A DNA stretch of 23,189 nt. Origin: Eubacteriales bacterium (GTDB lineage: Bacteria > Bacillota > Clostridia > Oscillospirales > CAG-272). A program made the position numbers and the translations under genes. This document shows positions 1-7,594 of the stretch, piece by piece. The notes under the pieces are model-generated. The model worked only from the letters and a program-made list of their open reading frames with translations, did no database searches and had not been told where the DNA came from. The stretch is from positions 1-23,189 of the forward strand of contig JAQVWU010000007.1 in NCBI GenBank assembly GCA_028709565.1, given 5' to 3'. Each line of letters opens with the position of its first letter. The stretch's first letter is position 1.

Positions 1-12
1 GGAAGACTGGGA

Positions 13-996
13 TTAAACTCCGTCCTGAGGATATTTAAGTCCGGTCAGCCGTTTGATTTCGTCAATGGTCTCCATAATCAGTACCGTTTCGCCGGCAGGC
101 ATTTCGACGCACTCAGGTCTGCCGGCCGCTATGGCCTGGGCGCAGGCGGCGATCTGGAATTCATGACCCGAATGGTCGAAACCAAACGTGAATTCCTCGG
201 GCGCGGCGTCATCGGCGTGCAGTACAACCCTGCGGGGAGCCATAAAATTATCGTGGAATTCTATACGGCCCCGGGTGCCGCAGATTATGCCGCGGCAGTC
301 CATGCGGGTATCCAGCGAACAGCCCGCCGACCCCCATCCGGTGTCATAGCCGAGCAGAGCGGTTGTCATCGAATCGGCGCCGTTGGCAAAGAACCGGCTG
401 CCGGCTTTAACCTCCCGGGGCTTTTGGGCGCCAAAAGCATATGAAATAAACGCAAGGGCATACACCCCCACGTCAAGAAGGGCTCCCCCTCCCAGGTCCA
501 GGTTCAGCAGGCGGTGGGAGAAATCCGGGGCGGCAACGAATCCCAGTTCCGCCGACGCGAAACGCACCTCGCCTATTCGGCCTTCCCTGAGCCAGAGGGA
601 GGCCTTTTTTGTCGCGGGTATAAAGCGCGTCCACATGGCTTCGCACAGAAACAGATTGTTTTCCCGCGCGCGGTCGGCAAGGGCTCTCGCCTGATTGGCG
701 TTTAATGTAAAGGCCTTCTCGCACAGCACGTGTTTACCCCCCGCAAGGGCGAGGGAAGCGTCCTCGTAGTGCCTGCCGTGGGGGGTGGCGACATAAACAA
801 TATCCACGTTATCATCGGCGCACAGCGCCTCGTAACTGCCGTGGGCGCGGCTGATGTTGTATGTACGGGCAAACTGTTGAGCGCTGTCGGTGTTCCTTGA
901 TCCGACGGCGTATAGTTCCGTCCCGGCGGTGCGCATAATAGCCCCCGCCATGGTGTGGGCGATTTTGCCCGTTCCCATAATACCGAATCTGAGCAT
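13..996 (-). CDS. Gfo/Idh/MocA family NAD(P)-dependent oxidoreductase
   Basis: Predicted cytosolic dehydrogenase of 327 aa acting on a sugar, inositol or related polyol with NAD(P). The N-terminus has a Rossmann nucleotide-binding loop (GIMGTGKIAHTM, residues 5-16), followed by the family signature CEKAF (92-96; the usual form is EKP) in which the lysine is the expected catalytic residue. The C-terminal half carries the GGGALLDVGVY motif typical of the dimeric dihydrodiol dehydrogenase-like branch. The ATG is preceded by GGAGG at good spacing. It lies 31 nt behind the CotH-type gene on the same strand, so the two may be cotranscribed. The family is clear; the substrate cannot be told from sequence. 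Confidence 0.9.
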   Translation of the reverse strand: MLRFGIMGTGKIAHTMAGAIMRTAGTELYAVGSRNTDSAQQFARTYNISRAHGSYEALCADDNVDIVYVATPHGRHYEDASLALAGGKHVLCEKAFTLNANQARALADRARENNLFLCEAMWTRFIPATKKASLWLREGRIGEVRFASAELGFVAAPDFSHRLLNLDLGGGALLDVGVYALAFISYAFGAQKPREVKAGSRFFANGADSMTTALLGYDTGWGSAGCSLDTRMDCRGIICGTRGRIEFHDNFMAPRRVVLHADDAAPEEFTFGFDHSGHEFQIAACAQAIAAGRPECVEMPAGETVLIMETIDEIKRLTGLKYPQDGV

Positions 997-1027
997 TTAA
1001 ATACCTCCGTATTTTTTTATTTTAAAT

Positions 1028-2731
1028 TCAATCCGGATTATTTATAAAATCGCTTACATACCGCAGCCTGCGGTTAAAGAAATCGAGCATTATGTCCAGC
1101 TGCTCCCGGTATGTCGCCGCCTCAATGATATTCGGGGGATTGGCTCCGACGGGTTTGCCGAGAATGTCCCACACCGAGAAATTCTGTTTTTGTGAGCGTT
1201 CCAGCATGGCGGCGGTGTCATTTGCGTAGTCGGTCATCCCAACAATATTGTCGTAGGTCTCGGCGAGGATTTGTTTTGCCAGTTCTCTGAATTCGGCCAT
1301 CCTGAACAGATGACGGTAATACCAGCTTCCCGCCAGATATTCACCGTCGGGGGTATCGCAGCTGCCGTAGTTGCAGTTGCCCAGCGACATATCAAAGTCC
1401 CATACCGGACCCATATGCAGAATCCCGTCGGCGTCGATGTACATATAACAGCTGCTCCAGAAGCAGGTGTCCATGTTTTTCATGATGTCGCAGACCAGAT
1501 ACCACTTCACAAAGGACTCCATGTCCATAAAGCGCGCGGCTGTTGTATAATCGCCGTTGTCCAGCGCCGACTCAATCCGTGTGATATAGTCATACAGATA
1601 TCTCAGATGCCCGGGCTGAATATCGGATGACGAGGGTTTGCGTATGACCAGCCACCCGGTGGTGTTGATAAAATAGCTGTCCTGGGCCGGGTCGTATAAG
1701 ACATCCTCCACGGTTCGCCATCTGCGGCGCTGCCCGTCGGGAATCTCCTGGATGTGGCCGTCCCATTCCAGCAGGTATCCCACTTCATCGGGCGGCAGGT
1801 TTTCATTGAATTTAGGTATATCTACCCGGCCGCTCTCCGGCTCGATTTTCTCCGACAGCAGGTATGTACCCCAATAGCTGCCGTTGAGCCAAAGATCGAC
1901 GCTGCGGGTCTTCATGGTAACCTCCATGCCCACCGCCATCGACAGTTTTGACGCGAAATCGTTTCGCAGCAGGGTCTTATCCTGATAGTTGGAGATTAAT
2001 ACCCAGTTTCTCGACGCCGGGAGGCCGAGCAGTCCTTCTTTGGTGTCCAGCTTGACGGTATAGCTCTTTTTGGGGAATCCCCATGATGAATGCCCCCTGC
2101 CTTTTACCGTACCGCTGATCTTGTTCCCGCCGGCGCTTGTATACAGCGCGCAGGGGACATACTCGGTTTTACTGGTTATTTCCCTCAAACCCTCAACGGT
2201 CAGCGCGACCGACTCAATGCCGGTGTTCAGCGTTTCGATGTTGAGGGTAAGGGGGAAATCGGTTCCGCTCTTTGATACCGCGGTTATTGAGGTTATATCC
2301 GATAAATCCAGCACGCTCTGCCCCGAAACCAGGATTTGACCGCCGGCTTTCAGCTCTCTGCCGCCGTGCTCGAACTCAATCACAACCGACGAAAGGTCGA
2401 TACCTGCGGGCAGCAGAGCCGAAACTGTATCTGTTGTAATATAACAGCTGACATTGAAGGGCAGCTGGGGATTGAGGTCTGTTGTCAGCAGCAACCGCTT
2501 TAACCCGTGGCGCGTGTTATGCGATTCGGCGTCCGCCGTATTATAATACGCCCTCCCGGCCTCCGGTGTCCCTGCCGTGATGGTGTTCTCGCGGACCGGA
2601 ACGATTATTTCAGGGGTCTGCGTGGTTTGTGTATCTTCGATTACGGCTGCCGTGTTTTCACAGGCGGATAATATAAATACGGTTAACACGCATACACATA
2701 AACCGATGGCGGATAATTTTCTTACTGTCAC
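1028..2731 (-). CDS. Secreted CotH-kinase family lipoprotein
   Basis: 567 aa. A hydrophobic N-terminus ends in lipobox LSAC (Cys24), so the protein should be lipid-anchored outside the membrane. A Ser/Thr-rich linker and a beta-rich N-terminal region (about 85-185) lead into the CotH kinase core: RGHSSWGFPKKSY (212-224), NWVLISNYQDKTLLRND (242-258) and the metal-binding type motif GPVWDFD (441-447). CotH of Bacillus is an atypical protein kinase that phosphorylates spore-coat proteins. Lipoprotein versions in Clostridia are widespread and often linked to surface or polysaccharide-associated proteins, so a spore role here is not assured. The start is GTG at 2731, chosen because GGAGGG lies 5 nt upstream. 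A SigA-like promoter precedes it. Confidence 0.88.
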   Translation of the reverse strand: MTVRKLSAIGLCVCVLTVFILSACENTAAVIEDTQTTQTPEIIVPVRENTITAGTPEAGRAYYNTADAESHNTRHGLKRLLLTTDLNPQLPFNVSCYITTDTVSALLPAGIDLSSVVIEFEHGGRELKAGGQILVSGQSVLDLSDITSITAVSKSGTDFPLTLNIETLNTGIESVALTVEGLREITSKTEYVPCALYTSAGGNKISGTVKGRGHSSWGFPKKSYTVKLDTKEGLLGLPASRNWVLISNYQDKTLLRNDFASKLSMAVGMEVTMKTRSVDLWLNGSYWGTYLLSEKIEPESGRVDIPKFNENLPPDEVGYLLEWDGHIQEIPDGQRRRWRTVEDVLYDPAQDSYFINTTGWLVIRKPSSSDIQPGHLRYLYDYITRIESALDNGDYTTAARFMDMESFVKWYLVCDIMKNMDTCFWSSCYMYIDADGILHMGPVWDFDMSLGNCNYGSCDTPDGEYLAGSWYYRHLFRMAEFRELAKQILAETYDNIVGMTDYANDTAAMLERSQKQNFSVWDILGKPVGANPPNIIEAATYREQLDIMLDFFNRRLRYVSDFINNPD

Positions 2732-2765
2732 TGTGTCCCTCCGTAACGCATGGAATTCATCTGAC

Positions 2766-2794
2766 AGTATATCATAAAATCAAACAAACATCAA
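2766..2794 (-). promoter_or_regulatory. SigA-like promoter of the CotH-type gene
   Basis: Read on the minus strand: TTGATG, 17-nt spacer, TATACT, located about 35 nt upstream of the GTG start. It sits immediately downstream of the terminator of the neighbouring CBM9-like gene, so the CotH/oxidoreductase pair looks like an independent unit. Confidence 0.6.
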
Positions 2795-2801
2795 TAAATT
2801 A

Positions 2802-2831
2802 AAAAAAGCACGGTGTATATCCGTGCTTTTT
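2802..2831 (-). terminator. Intrinsic terminator of the CBM9-like gene
   Basis: Perfect stem AAAAAGCACGG / CCGTGCTTTTT with a 7-nt loop, 19 nt beyond the stop codon of the CBM9-like gene and followed on the minus strand by a T run. The flanking A and T runs also make it usable in the other direction. Confidence 0.85.
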
Positions 2832-2849
2832 GAGTTGATATCGGTTATA

Positions 2850-3815
2850 TTATTTTACAGATCTTTTCTTCGAAACAACTATCGCGGCGCCGGCAAGCAG
2901 AACGGCGGTTAAGGCGATACCGACAGCGTCGGCGGTCTGCGGAGCCTGGGGTACCGCAGGTGTTTCTGCGTCGGGTGTCTCTGCCTCAGGCGCTTCCGTT
3001 TCGGGAGCGACTATAGCGGCTGCGAGCGTGAGGCCTGCCCAGTTTTTGGGGAGCTCAGCGGAGTTTGTAGTCTCGTCAAGCACTGCGTCGTCAAGGTTGC
3101 CTCTGTCATGGAAATTGAGCTGATCCCAGTTGGCATAATCTGCATCACTGTCGGAGATTATGGGAGTGAACAGGAAGTTCTGTCCTTCGGCTATAGCCGG
3201 GATGTCGCCGAATTCTTCCATATCGGTCCACGGAATAGCGATTTCAAGTGTATATACATCGCCCTTGGCAGCGCCGGCGTATTTCCAGTTGCCGGTGTAT
3301 TCGTCTCCGTCAAGAGACTGGAAGGTACCGTCGAAGAACGCGCGAACCGCAACCTGGGTGGAACCGTCGTTGCCTACCGTTGCCCAAAAGGGTTCGTATA
3401 CATTTTCCCACTTGGCGTCGCCGTTGTCATAGGCGATAAAAAACAATGTGCCGTCGCCGGTCCAGGGAGCAAGCGCGCCGTCCGTAGGCGGGAAATAGTC
3501 GGTGTCCATTCTCTCTTCAAGAACATAGAGATAGGTTTCGTCCCATTTAATTTTATAAGTCACCGAAAGTTCGGCTGCTGTTTTGGGGGCGGAGCCGCCC
3601 TGCCATCTGCCGTATTCTTTGAATGTCGCGTTATCGGCGTTTACAACAAGAGCGTGGGCGTCATCCCATTCGCCGTCCGATACTACTCCGTCGAATGTCA
3701 CGGGATATACAAGTTTTGCGGCTTCATAGGTGTATCCGGGTTCAACCGCAAAGACCGTCGACATGCTCAGGGTCAGCGCTAAAATCAAAAAAAGCGCGAT
3801 TAAGGTCTTTTTCAT
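2850..3815 (-). CDS. Secreted CBM9/DOMON-like domain protein with sortase-type C-terminal anchor
   Basis: 321 aa. Signal peptide at residues 1-23 (cleavage likely after VFA), then a family-9 carbohydrate-binding-like domain at about 35-268, recognisable by the FDGVVSDGEWDDAHAL entry and the late LNFHDRGNLDDAV segment. A Pro/Glu/Thr linker (270-290) follows, then APQTAD (291-296), a hydrophobic helix (298-314) and the basic tail KKRSVK. That tail has the layout of a sortase sorting signal, with PQTAD in place of LPxTG, so cell-wall display is likely. No catalytic domain is present. An in-frame TTG lies two codons upstream; ATG 3815 is preferred because GGAGG sits 7 nt before it. It has its own promoter and terminator. 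Confidence 0.82.
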   Translation of the reverse strand: MKKTLIALFLILALTLSMSTVFAVEPGYTYEAAKLVYPVTFDGVVSDGEWDDAHALVVNADNATFKEYGRWQGGSAPKTAAELSVTYKIKWDETYLYVLEERMDTDYFPPTDGALAPWTGDGTLFFIAYDNGDAKWENVYEPFWATVGNDGSTQVAVRAFFDGTFQSLDGDEYTGNWKYAGAAKGDVYTLEIAIPWTDMEEFGDIPAIAEGQNFLFTPIISDSDADYANWDQLNFHDRGNLDDAVLDETTNSAELPKNWAGLTLAAAIVAPETEAPEAETPDAETPAVPQAPQTADAVGIALTAVLLAGAAIVVSKKRSVK

Positions 3816-3850
3816 AATCAATCCTCCAATGCATTATGATTTTATTTTTT

Positions 3851-3869
3851 GAAGTGATTTTCACACTTC
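3851..3869 (-). promoter_or_regulatory. Hairpin at the predicted 5' end of the CBM9-like transcript
   Basis: GAAGTG and CACTTC form a 6-bp stem with a 7-nt loop starting within a base or two of the transcription start predicted from the -10 box at 3876-3881. In Firmicutes a 5'-terminal stem can protect mRNA from 5' exonuclease; that role is inferred here. Confidence 0.45.
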
Positions 3870-3875
3870 CGTTCA

Positions 3876-3904
3876 ATTATACATTAATTTTTCAGTTATG
3901 TCAA
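3876..3904 (-). promoter_or_regulatory. Consensus SigA promoter of the CBM9-like gene
   Basis: On the minus strand: perfect TTGACA (3899-3904), 17-nt spacer, perfect TATAAT (3876-3881), about 60 nt upstream of the start codon. It is the best vegetative promoter in the window and suggests strong expression of the surface protein during growth. Confidence 0.85.
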
Positions 3905-3978
3905 TCGAATTTGTATCTTTTATGAAATCTTTTGTTTGTATTCGGGTATAATTTATTACTATAAAATCATGATGGCGT

Positions 3979-4009
3979 AAAAATATACACCTCTTGTCAA
4001 GGTGTATAT
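3979..4009 (-). terminator. Intrinsic terminator of spo0A
   Basis: Perfect 10-bp inverted repeat ATATACACCT / AGGTGTATAT with a 7-nt loop, 23 nt past the spo0A stop and followed on the minus strand by TTTTTA. Confidence 0.8.
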
Positions 4010-4032
4010 CGGCAGTTTATAAATTTTAATTT

Positions 4033-4818
4033 TTAAGCAAATTTGTTTGATATTCTGATGCTGTCGGCTATCATCGCAATAAATTCGCTGTTGGTAGGTT
4101 TACCGCGGTTATTCTGTATGGTATAACCGAAATATGAGTTGAGGACATCCACATCACCGCGATCCCACGCGACTTCGATGGCATGGCGGATTGCGCGTTC
4201 GACTCGTGACGAGGTTGTCTGATACATTTTAGCTACCGTGGGATACAATACCTTCGTAACCGAGTTTATAATATCGTTGTCCTCGATCGTTATTATAATG
4301 GCTGTACGAAGATATTGATAACCTTTTATATGGGCAGGTACCCCGATTTGATGAATTACCGATGTGACCTGGGTCTCCAGATCCTTCGTTCGCGGAATAA
4401 TCGGGTTGCTGCCGGAACTTATAAGGGAAGGACGGTGCAGATTATGTATGCGGTTAATCCTGTCCTCAAGTATATCTATATCCAGCGGTTTGGTCATGCA
4501 GAATTCCACACCTGCCTCGATTGCTTCATTGAACAGATTTTTATTTGTAATCATTGAAAGCAGGATAAAAGACGGAGAATTGTCCGGTGAAAAATCGATT
4601 TCCTTAACACTGTTGATGAGTTGAATGCAGTCCTTTTTGGGCAGCCAAATGTCAACCAGTACAAAGTTCGGGTGACGGTTTTGTATGAGCGCGAGCGCTT
4701 CATCACCGTTCGACGCTTCCTCGACATATTTAAAACCCTTGCTGAATAAAGCGTTGCGGCAGTTTCTGCGAAATTCGGGATTTTCATCGGCTATCAATAT
4801 CTTGATATTATTTTCCAT
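4033..4818 (-). CDS. spo0A: Sporulation transcription factor Spo0A
   Basis: Response regulator and master switch of sporulation, 261 aa. The receiver domain (about 4-125) keeps the acidic pair D11/E12, phospho-acceptor D56, switch residue S88 and K110 (TKP). D56 coincides with the phosphorylated residue of Bacillus subtilis Spo0A. The C-terminal domain has the diagnostic blocks IHQIGVPAHIKGY, SSRVERAIRHAIEVAWDRGD and KPTNSEFIAMIADSIR, which form the 0A-box-binding helix-turn-helix. The segment after D56 reads IWLPKKDC, where most Spo0A proteins have an MPxxDG-like sequence. An upstream in-frame start would add 13 aa; ATG 4818 is preferred because GGAG lies 9 nt upstream and the protein then begins as in relatives. 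It is monocistronic and diverges from the ligase-like gene. Confidence 0.96.
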   Translation of the reverse strand: MENNIKILIADENPEFRRNCRNALFSKGFKYVEEASNGDEALALIQNRHPNFVLVDIWLPKKDCIQLINSVKEIDFSPDNSPSFILLSMITNKNLFNEAIEAGVEFCMTKPLDIDILEDRINRIHNLHRPSLISSGSNPIIPRTKDLETQVTSVIHQIGVPAHIKGYQYLRTAIIITIEDNDIINSVTKVLYPTVAKMYQTTSSRVERAIRHAIEVAWDRGDVDVLNSYFGYTIQNNRGKPTNSEFIAMIADSIRISNKFA

Positions 4819-4979
4819 CTTATTACACTCCGTTGTTATAATATATTTTTGTATCACCGTATCATATATCTGATATTTGAATGTTGGAATTTGGATTAAT
4901 TGCTTTTCCGGATTTCCTGATTCTTAATTTAAGCCTCTGTGGTTCATAGATTAAATGAATCGGTTTTAATGTTAAATAT

Positions 4980-5008
4980 ATAATACCATAATAAGTAAAT
5001 AATATCAA
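4980..5008 (-). promoter_or_regulatory. SigA-like promoter upstream of spo0A
   Basis: On the minus strand: TTGATA (5003-5008), 17-nt spacer ending TGG, TATTAT (4980-4985); the TG gives an extended -10. It implies a spo0A leader of about 150 nt. Confidence 0.5.
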
Positions 5009-5119
5009 TAGTTTGTAACGAAAAAAATATAACAAAATAATCACGGGTAAAATTGTCATAATGCACAATGCGCGACGATGATATAAGAATCACTGATACC
5101 TCATATTCATAAAAACGAT

Positions 5120-5148
5120 TTTACTTATATTAAATTGTATGCTATAAT
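5120..5148 (+). promoter_or_regulatory. Extended -10 promoter of the CofE-like gene
   Basis: TTTACT (5120-5125), 17-nt spacer ending TGC, perfect TATAAT (5143-5148), about 40 nt before the start codon. Confidence 0.65.
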
Positions 5149-5194
5149 ATACATGTGATTGATTTAAAATATTATTTAAAATCGGAGGCGGCAT

Positions 5195-6397
5195 ATGTCA
5201 ATAACTAAAAATTCCACTTTGGGCACAGTGGTTCGCGGTATTCGCGCGCCTATAATCAAAAGCGGGGATTATCTGGCGCCTATTATCGTCGATTCGGTTA
5301 TAAAATCATCGGTAGCCGAAGGGTTCGAATTTTACGACAGGGACATAGTCGCGGTAACCGAAGCCGTTGTAGCCCGGGCGCAGGGCAATTATGCCACGGT
5401 TGATGATATAGCCGCGGACATCCGGAGTAAATTTCCGGAAGGAAAGATAGGTGTGATATTTCCGATATTAAGCCGCAATCGCTTTGCGGTTTGTCTGCGG
5501 GGCATTGCCAGGGGCGCGAAAAAAATTACGCTGATGCTCAGCTATCCCGCCGATGAGGTAGGCAATCAGTTAATTGACATTGACAGCATAGACGAAAAAG
5601 GCGTTAATCCATGGACCGATGTACTCACTGAAAATCGGTTCCGCGAACTGTTCGGCAGGGTGGAACACCCCTTCACGGGCATCGACTATGTCGAATATTA
5701 CAAATCGATTATAGAAAACGAAGGCGCCGAAGCGGAAATAATATTTGCCAACAACGCCACGGTGATATTGGATTATACCAAAGAGGTGCTCTGCTGCGAT
5801 ATACATACGCGAATGCGCACCGAGCGTCTGCTAAAATCAGCCGATACCCTTATATACGGGCTGGATGATATATTGACCGCGCCTGTAAACTCAGGCGGAT
5901 ACAACGGGCAATACGGTCTGCTGGGTTCCAACAAGGCAACCGAGAATTCGATAAAACTGTTCCCCCGCGACTGCGAAGAATTCGTAGCCGACATACAGGC
6001 GCGCATGATTGAGAAAACGGGTAAGAATATCGAGGTTATGGTATACGGAGACGGAGCTTTCAATGATCCGACAGGGAAGATATGGGAGCTGGCGGATCCG
6101 GTAGTCGCGCCGGCGTATACCGCGGGCCTTGAAGGTCTGCCCAACGAAATTAAACTGAAATATCTGGCCGACAATGATTTTGCGGACCTGAGCGGGGATC
6201 TGCTCAGCGATGCCATTAAGGATTCGATAAGAAAAAAGGACACTGATTTAAAGGGCAGTATGGCAACCCTGGGGACCACACCGAGAAGACTGACGGATCT
6301 GCTGGGTTCGCTGTGCGACCTGACCTCGGGCAGCGGCGATAAGGGTACCCCGATTGTATTTATTCAAAACTATTTCAGGAACTTCTCACAGGATTAA
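5195..6397 (+). CDS. Coenzyme F420-0:L-glutamate ligase (CofE) family protein
   Basis: 400 aa, soluble. The N-terminal half resembles the F420 gamma-glutamyl ligase fold: an entry GTVVRGIRAPIIKSGDYL, then FEFYDRDIVAVTEAVVARAQGN, which matches the family's 'beyond this point it may be used' block, and NRFAVCLRGIARGAKKI. It is longer than archaeal CofE (about 250 aa). Long homologues occur in many Clostridia that are not known to make F420, so the true substrate may be another carboxylate or peptide. No other F420 gene is in the window. ATG 5195 has GGAGG 7 nt upstream. It is monocistronic and ends at a terminator shared with the convergent GNAT-like gene. Family membership is fairly sure; function is open. 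Confidence 0.72.
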   Translation: MSITKNSTLGTVVRGIRAPIIKSGDYLAPIIVDSVIKSSVAEGFEFYDRDIVAVTEAVVARAQGNYATVDDIAADIRSKFPEGKIGVIFPILSRNRFAVCLRGIARGAKKITLMLSYPADEVGNQLIDIDSIDEKGVNPWTDVLTENRFRELFGRVEHPFTGIDYVEYYKSIIENEGAEAEIIFANNATVILDYTKEVLCCDIHTRMRTERLLKSADTLIYGLDDILTAPVNSGGYNGQYGLLGSNKATENSIKLFPRDCEEFVADIQARMIEKTGKNIEVMVYGDGAFNDPTGKIWELADPVVAPAYTAGLEGLPNEIKLKYLADNDFADLSGDLLSDAIKDSIRKKDTDLKGSMATLGTTPRRLTDLLGSLCDLTSGSGDKGTPIVFIQNYFRNFSQD

Positions 6398-6407
6398 CAT
6401 AAAAAAT

Positions 6408-6443
6408 AAAAAAGCGGCGGTTTGATTTAACCGTCACTTTTTT
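6408..6443. terminator. Shared bidirectional terminator of the CofE-like gene and the eleven-gene cluster
   Basis: Stem AAAAAAGCGGCGGTT / AACCGTCACTTTTTT with a 6-nt loop, one mismatch and one G-U type pair. A runs on the left and T runs on the right serve both directions. Its right arm overlaps the last codons of the GNAT-like gene. Confidence 0.75.
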
Positions 6444-6822
6444 CGCATGATTTGCAAGGCGCCGTGAATAAGCCGACCGAATTTACATATAATCTGCCTT
6501 CGGAATTATGCCTGAAGCCCAGCCTGCCGCCCAGTTTTTTGTCGTCATCTTCAAAATAGATATCGGATATGCCGCATAAATCGATGAAATTCATCGCTGC
6601 GCGTCCCATGATAAACAGTGATTCGGTATCGTCTATACCGGGTCTGAGCGCTATATTATAGATTATTCCGGCTTTGCCCCGTATGGCAAATTGTGTCATG
6701 CCCAGGAATGCGCCATCCTCGGAGGCGGCATAAGCCAGAGCGTCGGCGTTATATTCAATACCGCATATACCGCAATAATATTCCTGTTGTTCCTTGCTTT
6801 GTATGGGTTTAACTTCCGTCAT
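6427..6822 (-). CDS. Small GNAT-like protein with two CxxC motifs
   Basis: 131 aa, no signal peptide or membrane segment. The pattern AYAASEDGAFLGMTQFAIRGKAGIIYNIAL fits the central strands of an N-acetyltransferase-like fold, but I see no clear acetyl-CoA-binding R/Q-x-x-G-x-G/A loop, so catalysis is doubtful. CxxC pairs lie near both ends (C17/C20 and C123/C126) and could bind a metal together. The start follows the stop of the pseudouridine synthase gene by one base and its AAGGA lies inside that gene, so translation is probably coupled. It is the last gene of the minus-strand run. Hypothetical protein; the fold assignment is tentative. Confidence 0.7.
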   Translation of the reverse strand: MTEVKPIQSKEQQEYYCGICGIEYNADALAYAASEDGAFLGMTQFAIRGKAGIIYNIALRPGIDDTESLFIMGRAAMNFIDLCGISDIYFEDDDKKLGGRLGFRHNSEGRLYVNSVGLFTAPCKSCEKSDG

Positions 6823-6823
6823 G

Positions 6824-7555
6824 TTATTCTATTCCTTTTAGGTATTTTATCTCGCCGGCGTTCAGCCGTCTCCATTGACCGGGTTTCAGACCGCCCAGGG
6901 AGAGAGCACCCACCGAAATGCGGCGCAGGCGTGTAATCGTCAGTCCGCACAGCTCACACATTTTGCGTATCTGGCGGTTTCTTCCTTCGTATAATTCCAT
7001 GCGCAGCACGGTTAAGCCCTTTTTTTGTGTGACTATCGATGTGTTTACGGGAGCGATTGTATAATCGTCGATAATCATGGGCTGACCGAGATTATGCAGC
7101 TGTTCGGGGGTAATCTCAGTGGTCAGGGTCACGTGATATATCTTGGCGATATTGTGACCGGGGTGGGTCAGCTTATTTGCCATATCGCCGTCATTTGTCA
7201 AGAGCAGCAGCCCCTCCGAATCCATATCCAGGCGTCCGCAGGGATAAACCCGCGTACCGGCATCCCTGACAAGTGCGGCAACGCAGGGTCTGCCGCGGTC
7301 ATCGGATAAAGAGGTGATGTAACCGACAGGCTTGTTCAGCATTATATACATTCTGCGGGACTCTGCAGGCTTTATGGATCTGCCGTTATATTCAACCCTG
7401 TCAATCCCCGGTTTCACCTTCTGTCCCAAAACTGCGGTCTGCCCGTTTACCGTTATGTTGCCGGCACGGATTTCCTCTTCGGTTTTGCGTCTGGACATTA
7501 TACCGCTGTCCGACATATATTTCTGTATTCTGATTTCGTCTTCCCGCGTATTCAT
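6824..7555 (-). CDS. rluB: RluB/RsuA-family pseudouridine synthase
   Basis: 243 aa. The N-terminal S4 RNA-binding domain (about 8-65, QKYMSDSGIMSRRKTEEEI) is followed by the synthase domain with catalytic GRLDMDSEGLLLLTND (107-122), in which D110 is the nucleophile. The motif EGRNRQIRKMCE near residue 193 is also typical. The expected reaction is isomerisation of a uridine in rRNA; by family size and Gram-positive context the 23S helix-69-flanking RluB-type site is most likely, but RsuA/RluE-type specificity cannot be excluded. It sits directly behind the D,D-carboxypeptidase gene, as in other Firmicutes. The ribosome site is weak (CGGGAAAC, about 10 nt upstream). Confidence 0.9.
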   Translation of the reverse strand: MNTREDEIRIQKYMSDSGIMSRRKTEEEIRAGNITVNGQTAVLGQKVKPGIDRVEYNGRSIKPAESRRMYIMLNKPVGYITSLSDDRGRPCVAALVRDAGTRVYPCGRLDMDSEGLLLLTNDGDMANKLTHPGHNIAKIYHVTLTTEITPEQLHNLGQPMIIDDYTIAPVNTSIVTQKKGLTVLRMELYEGRNRQIRKMCELCGLTITRLRRISVGALSLGGLKPGQWRRLNAGEIKYLKGIE

Positions 7556-7594
7556 GATTTGTCGTTTCCCGTTATAATATTAGATGTTTGATAC

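Larger units (their letters stand above)
4819..5194. other. 376-bp divergent spacer between spo0A and the CofE-like gene
   Basis: Markedly A/T-rich compared with the flanking genes. It holds one promoter candidate for each gene (4980-5008 minus, 5120-5148 plus). A 68-codon open frame on the minus strand is low-complexity and not credible as a gene. I did not find a clear 0A box (TGTCGAA) or a convincing SigH promoter by eye. Confidence 0.7.

Noticed and set aside
3108..3782. 224-codon open frame opposite the CBM9-like gene
   Set aside because: Antisense shadow; the minus-strand gene has signal peptide, domain, anchor, promoter and terminator.
4862..5068. 68-codon open frame upstream of spo0A
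   Set aside because: A/T-driven hydrophobic composition, no ribosome site, lies across the spo0A promoter region.
5773..6279. 168-codon open frame opposite the CofE-like gene
   Set aside because: Shadow of the coding frame on the other strand, no start signals.
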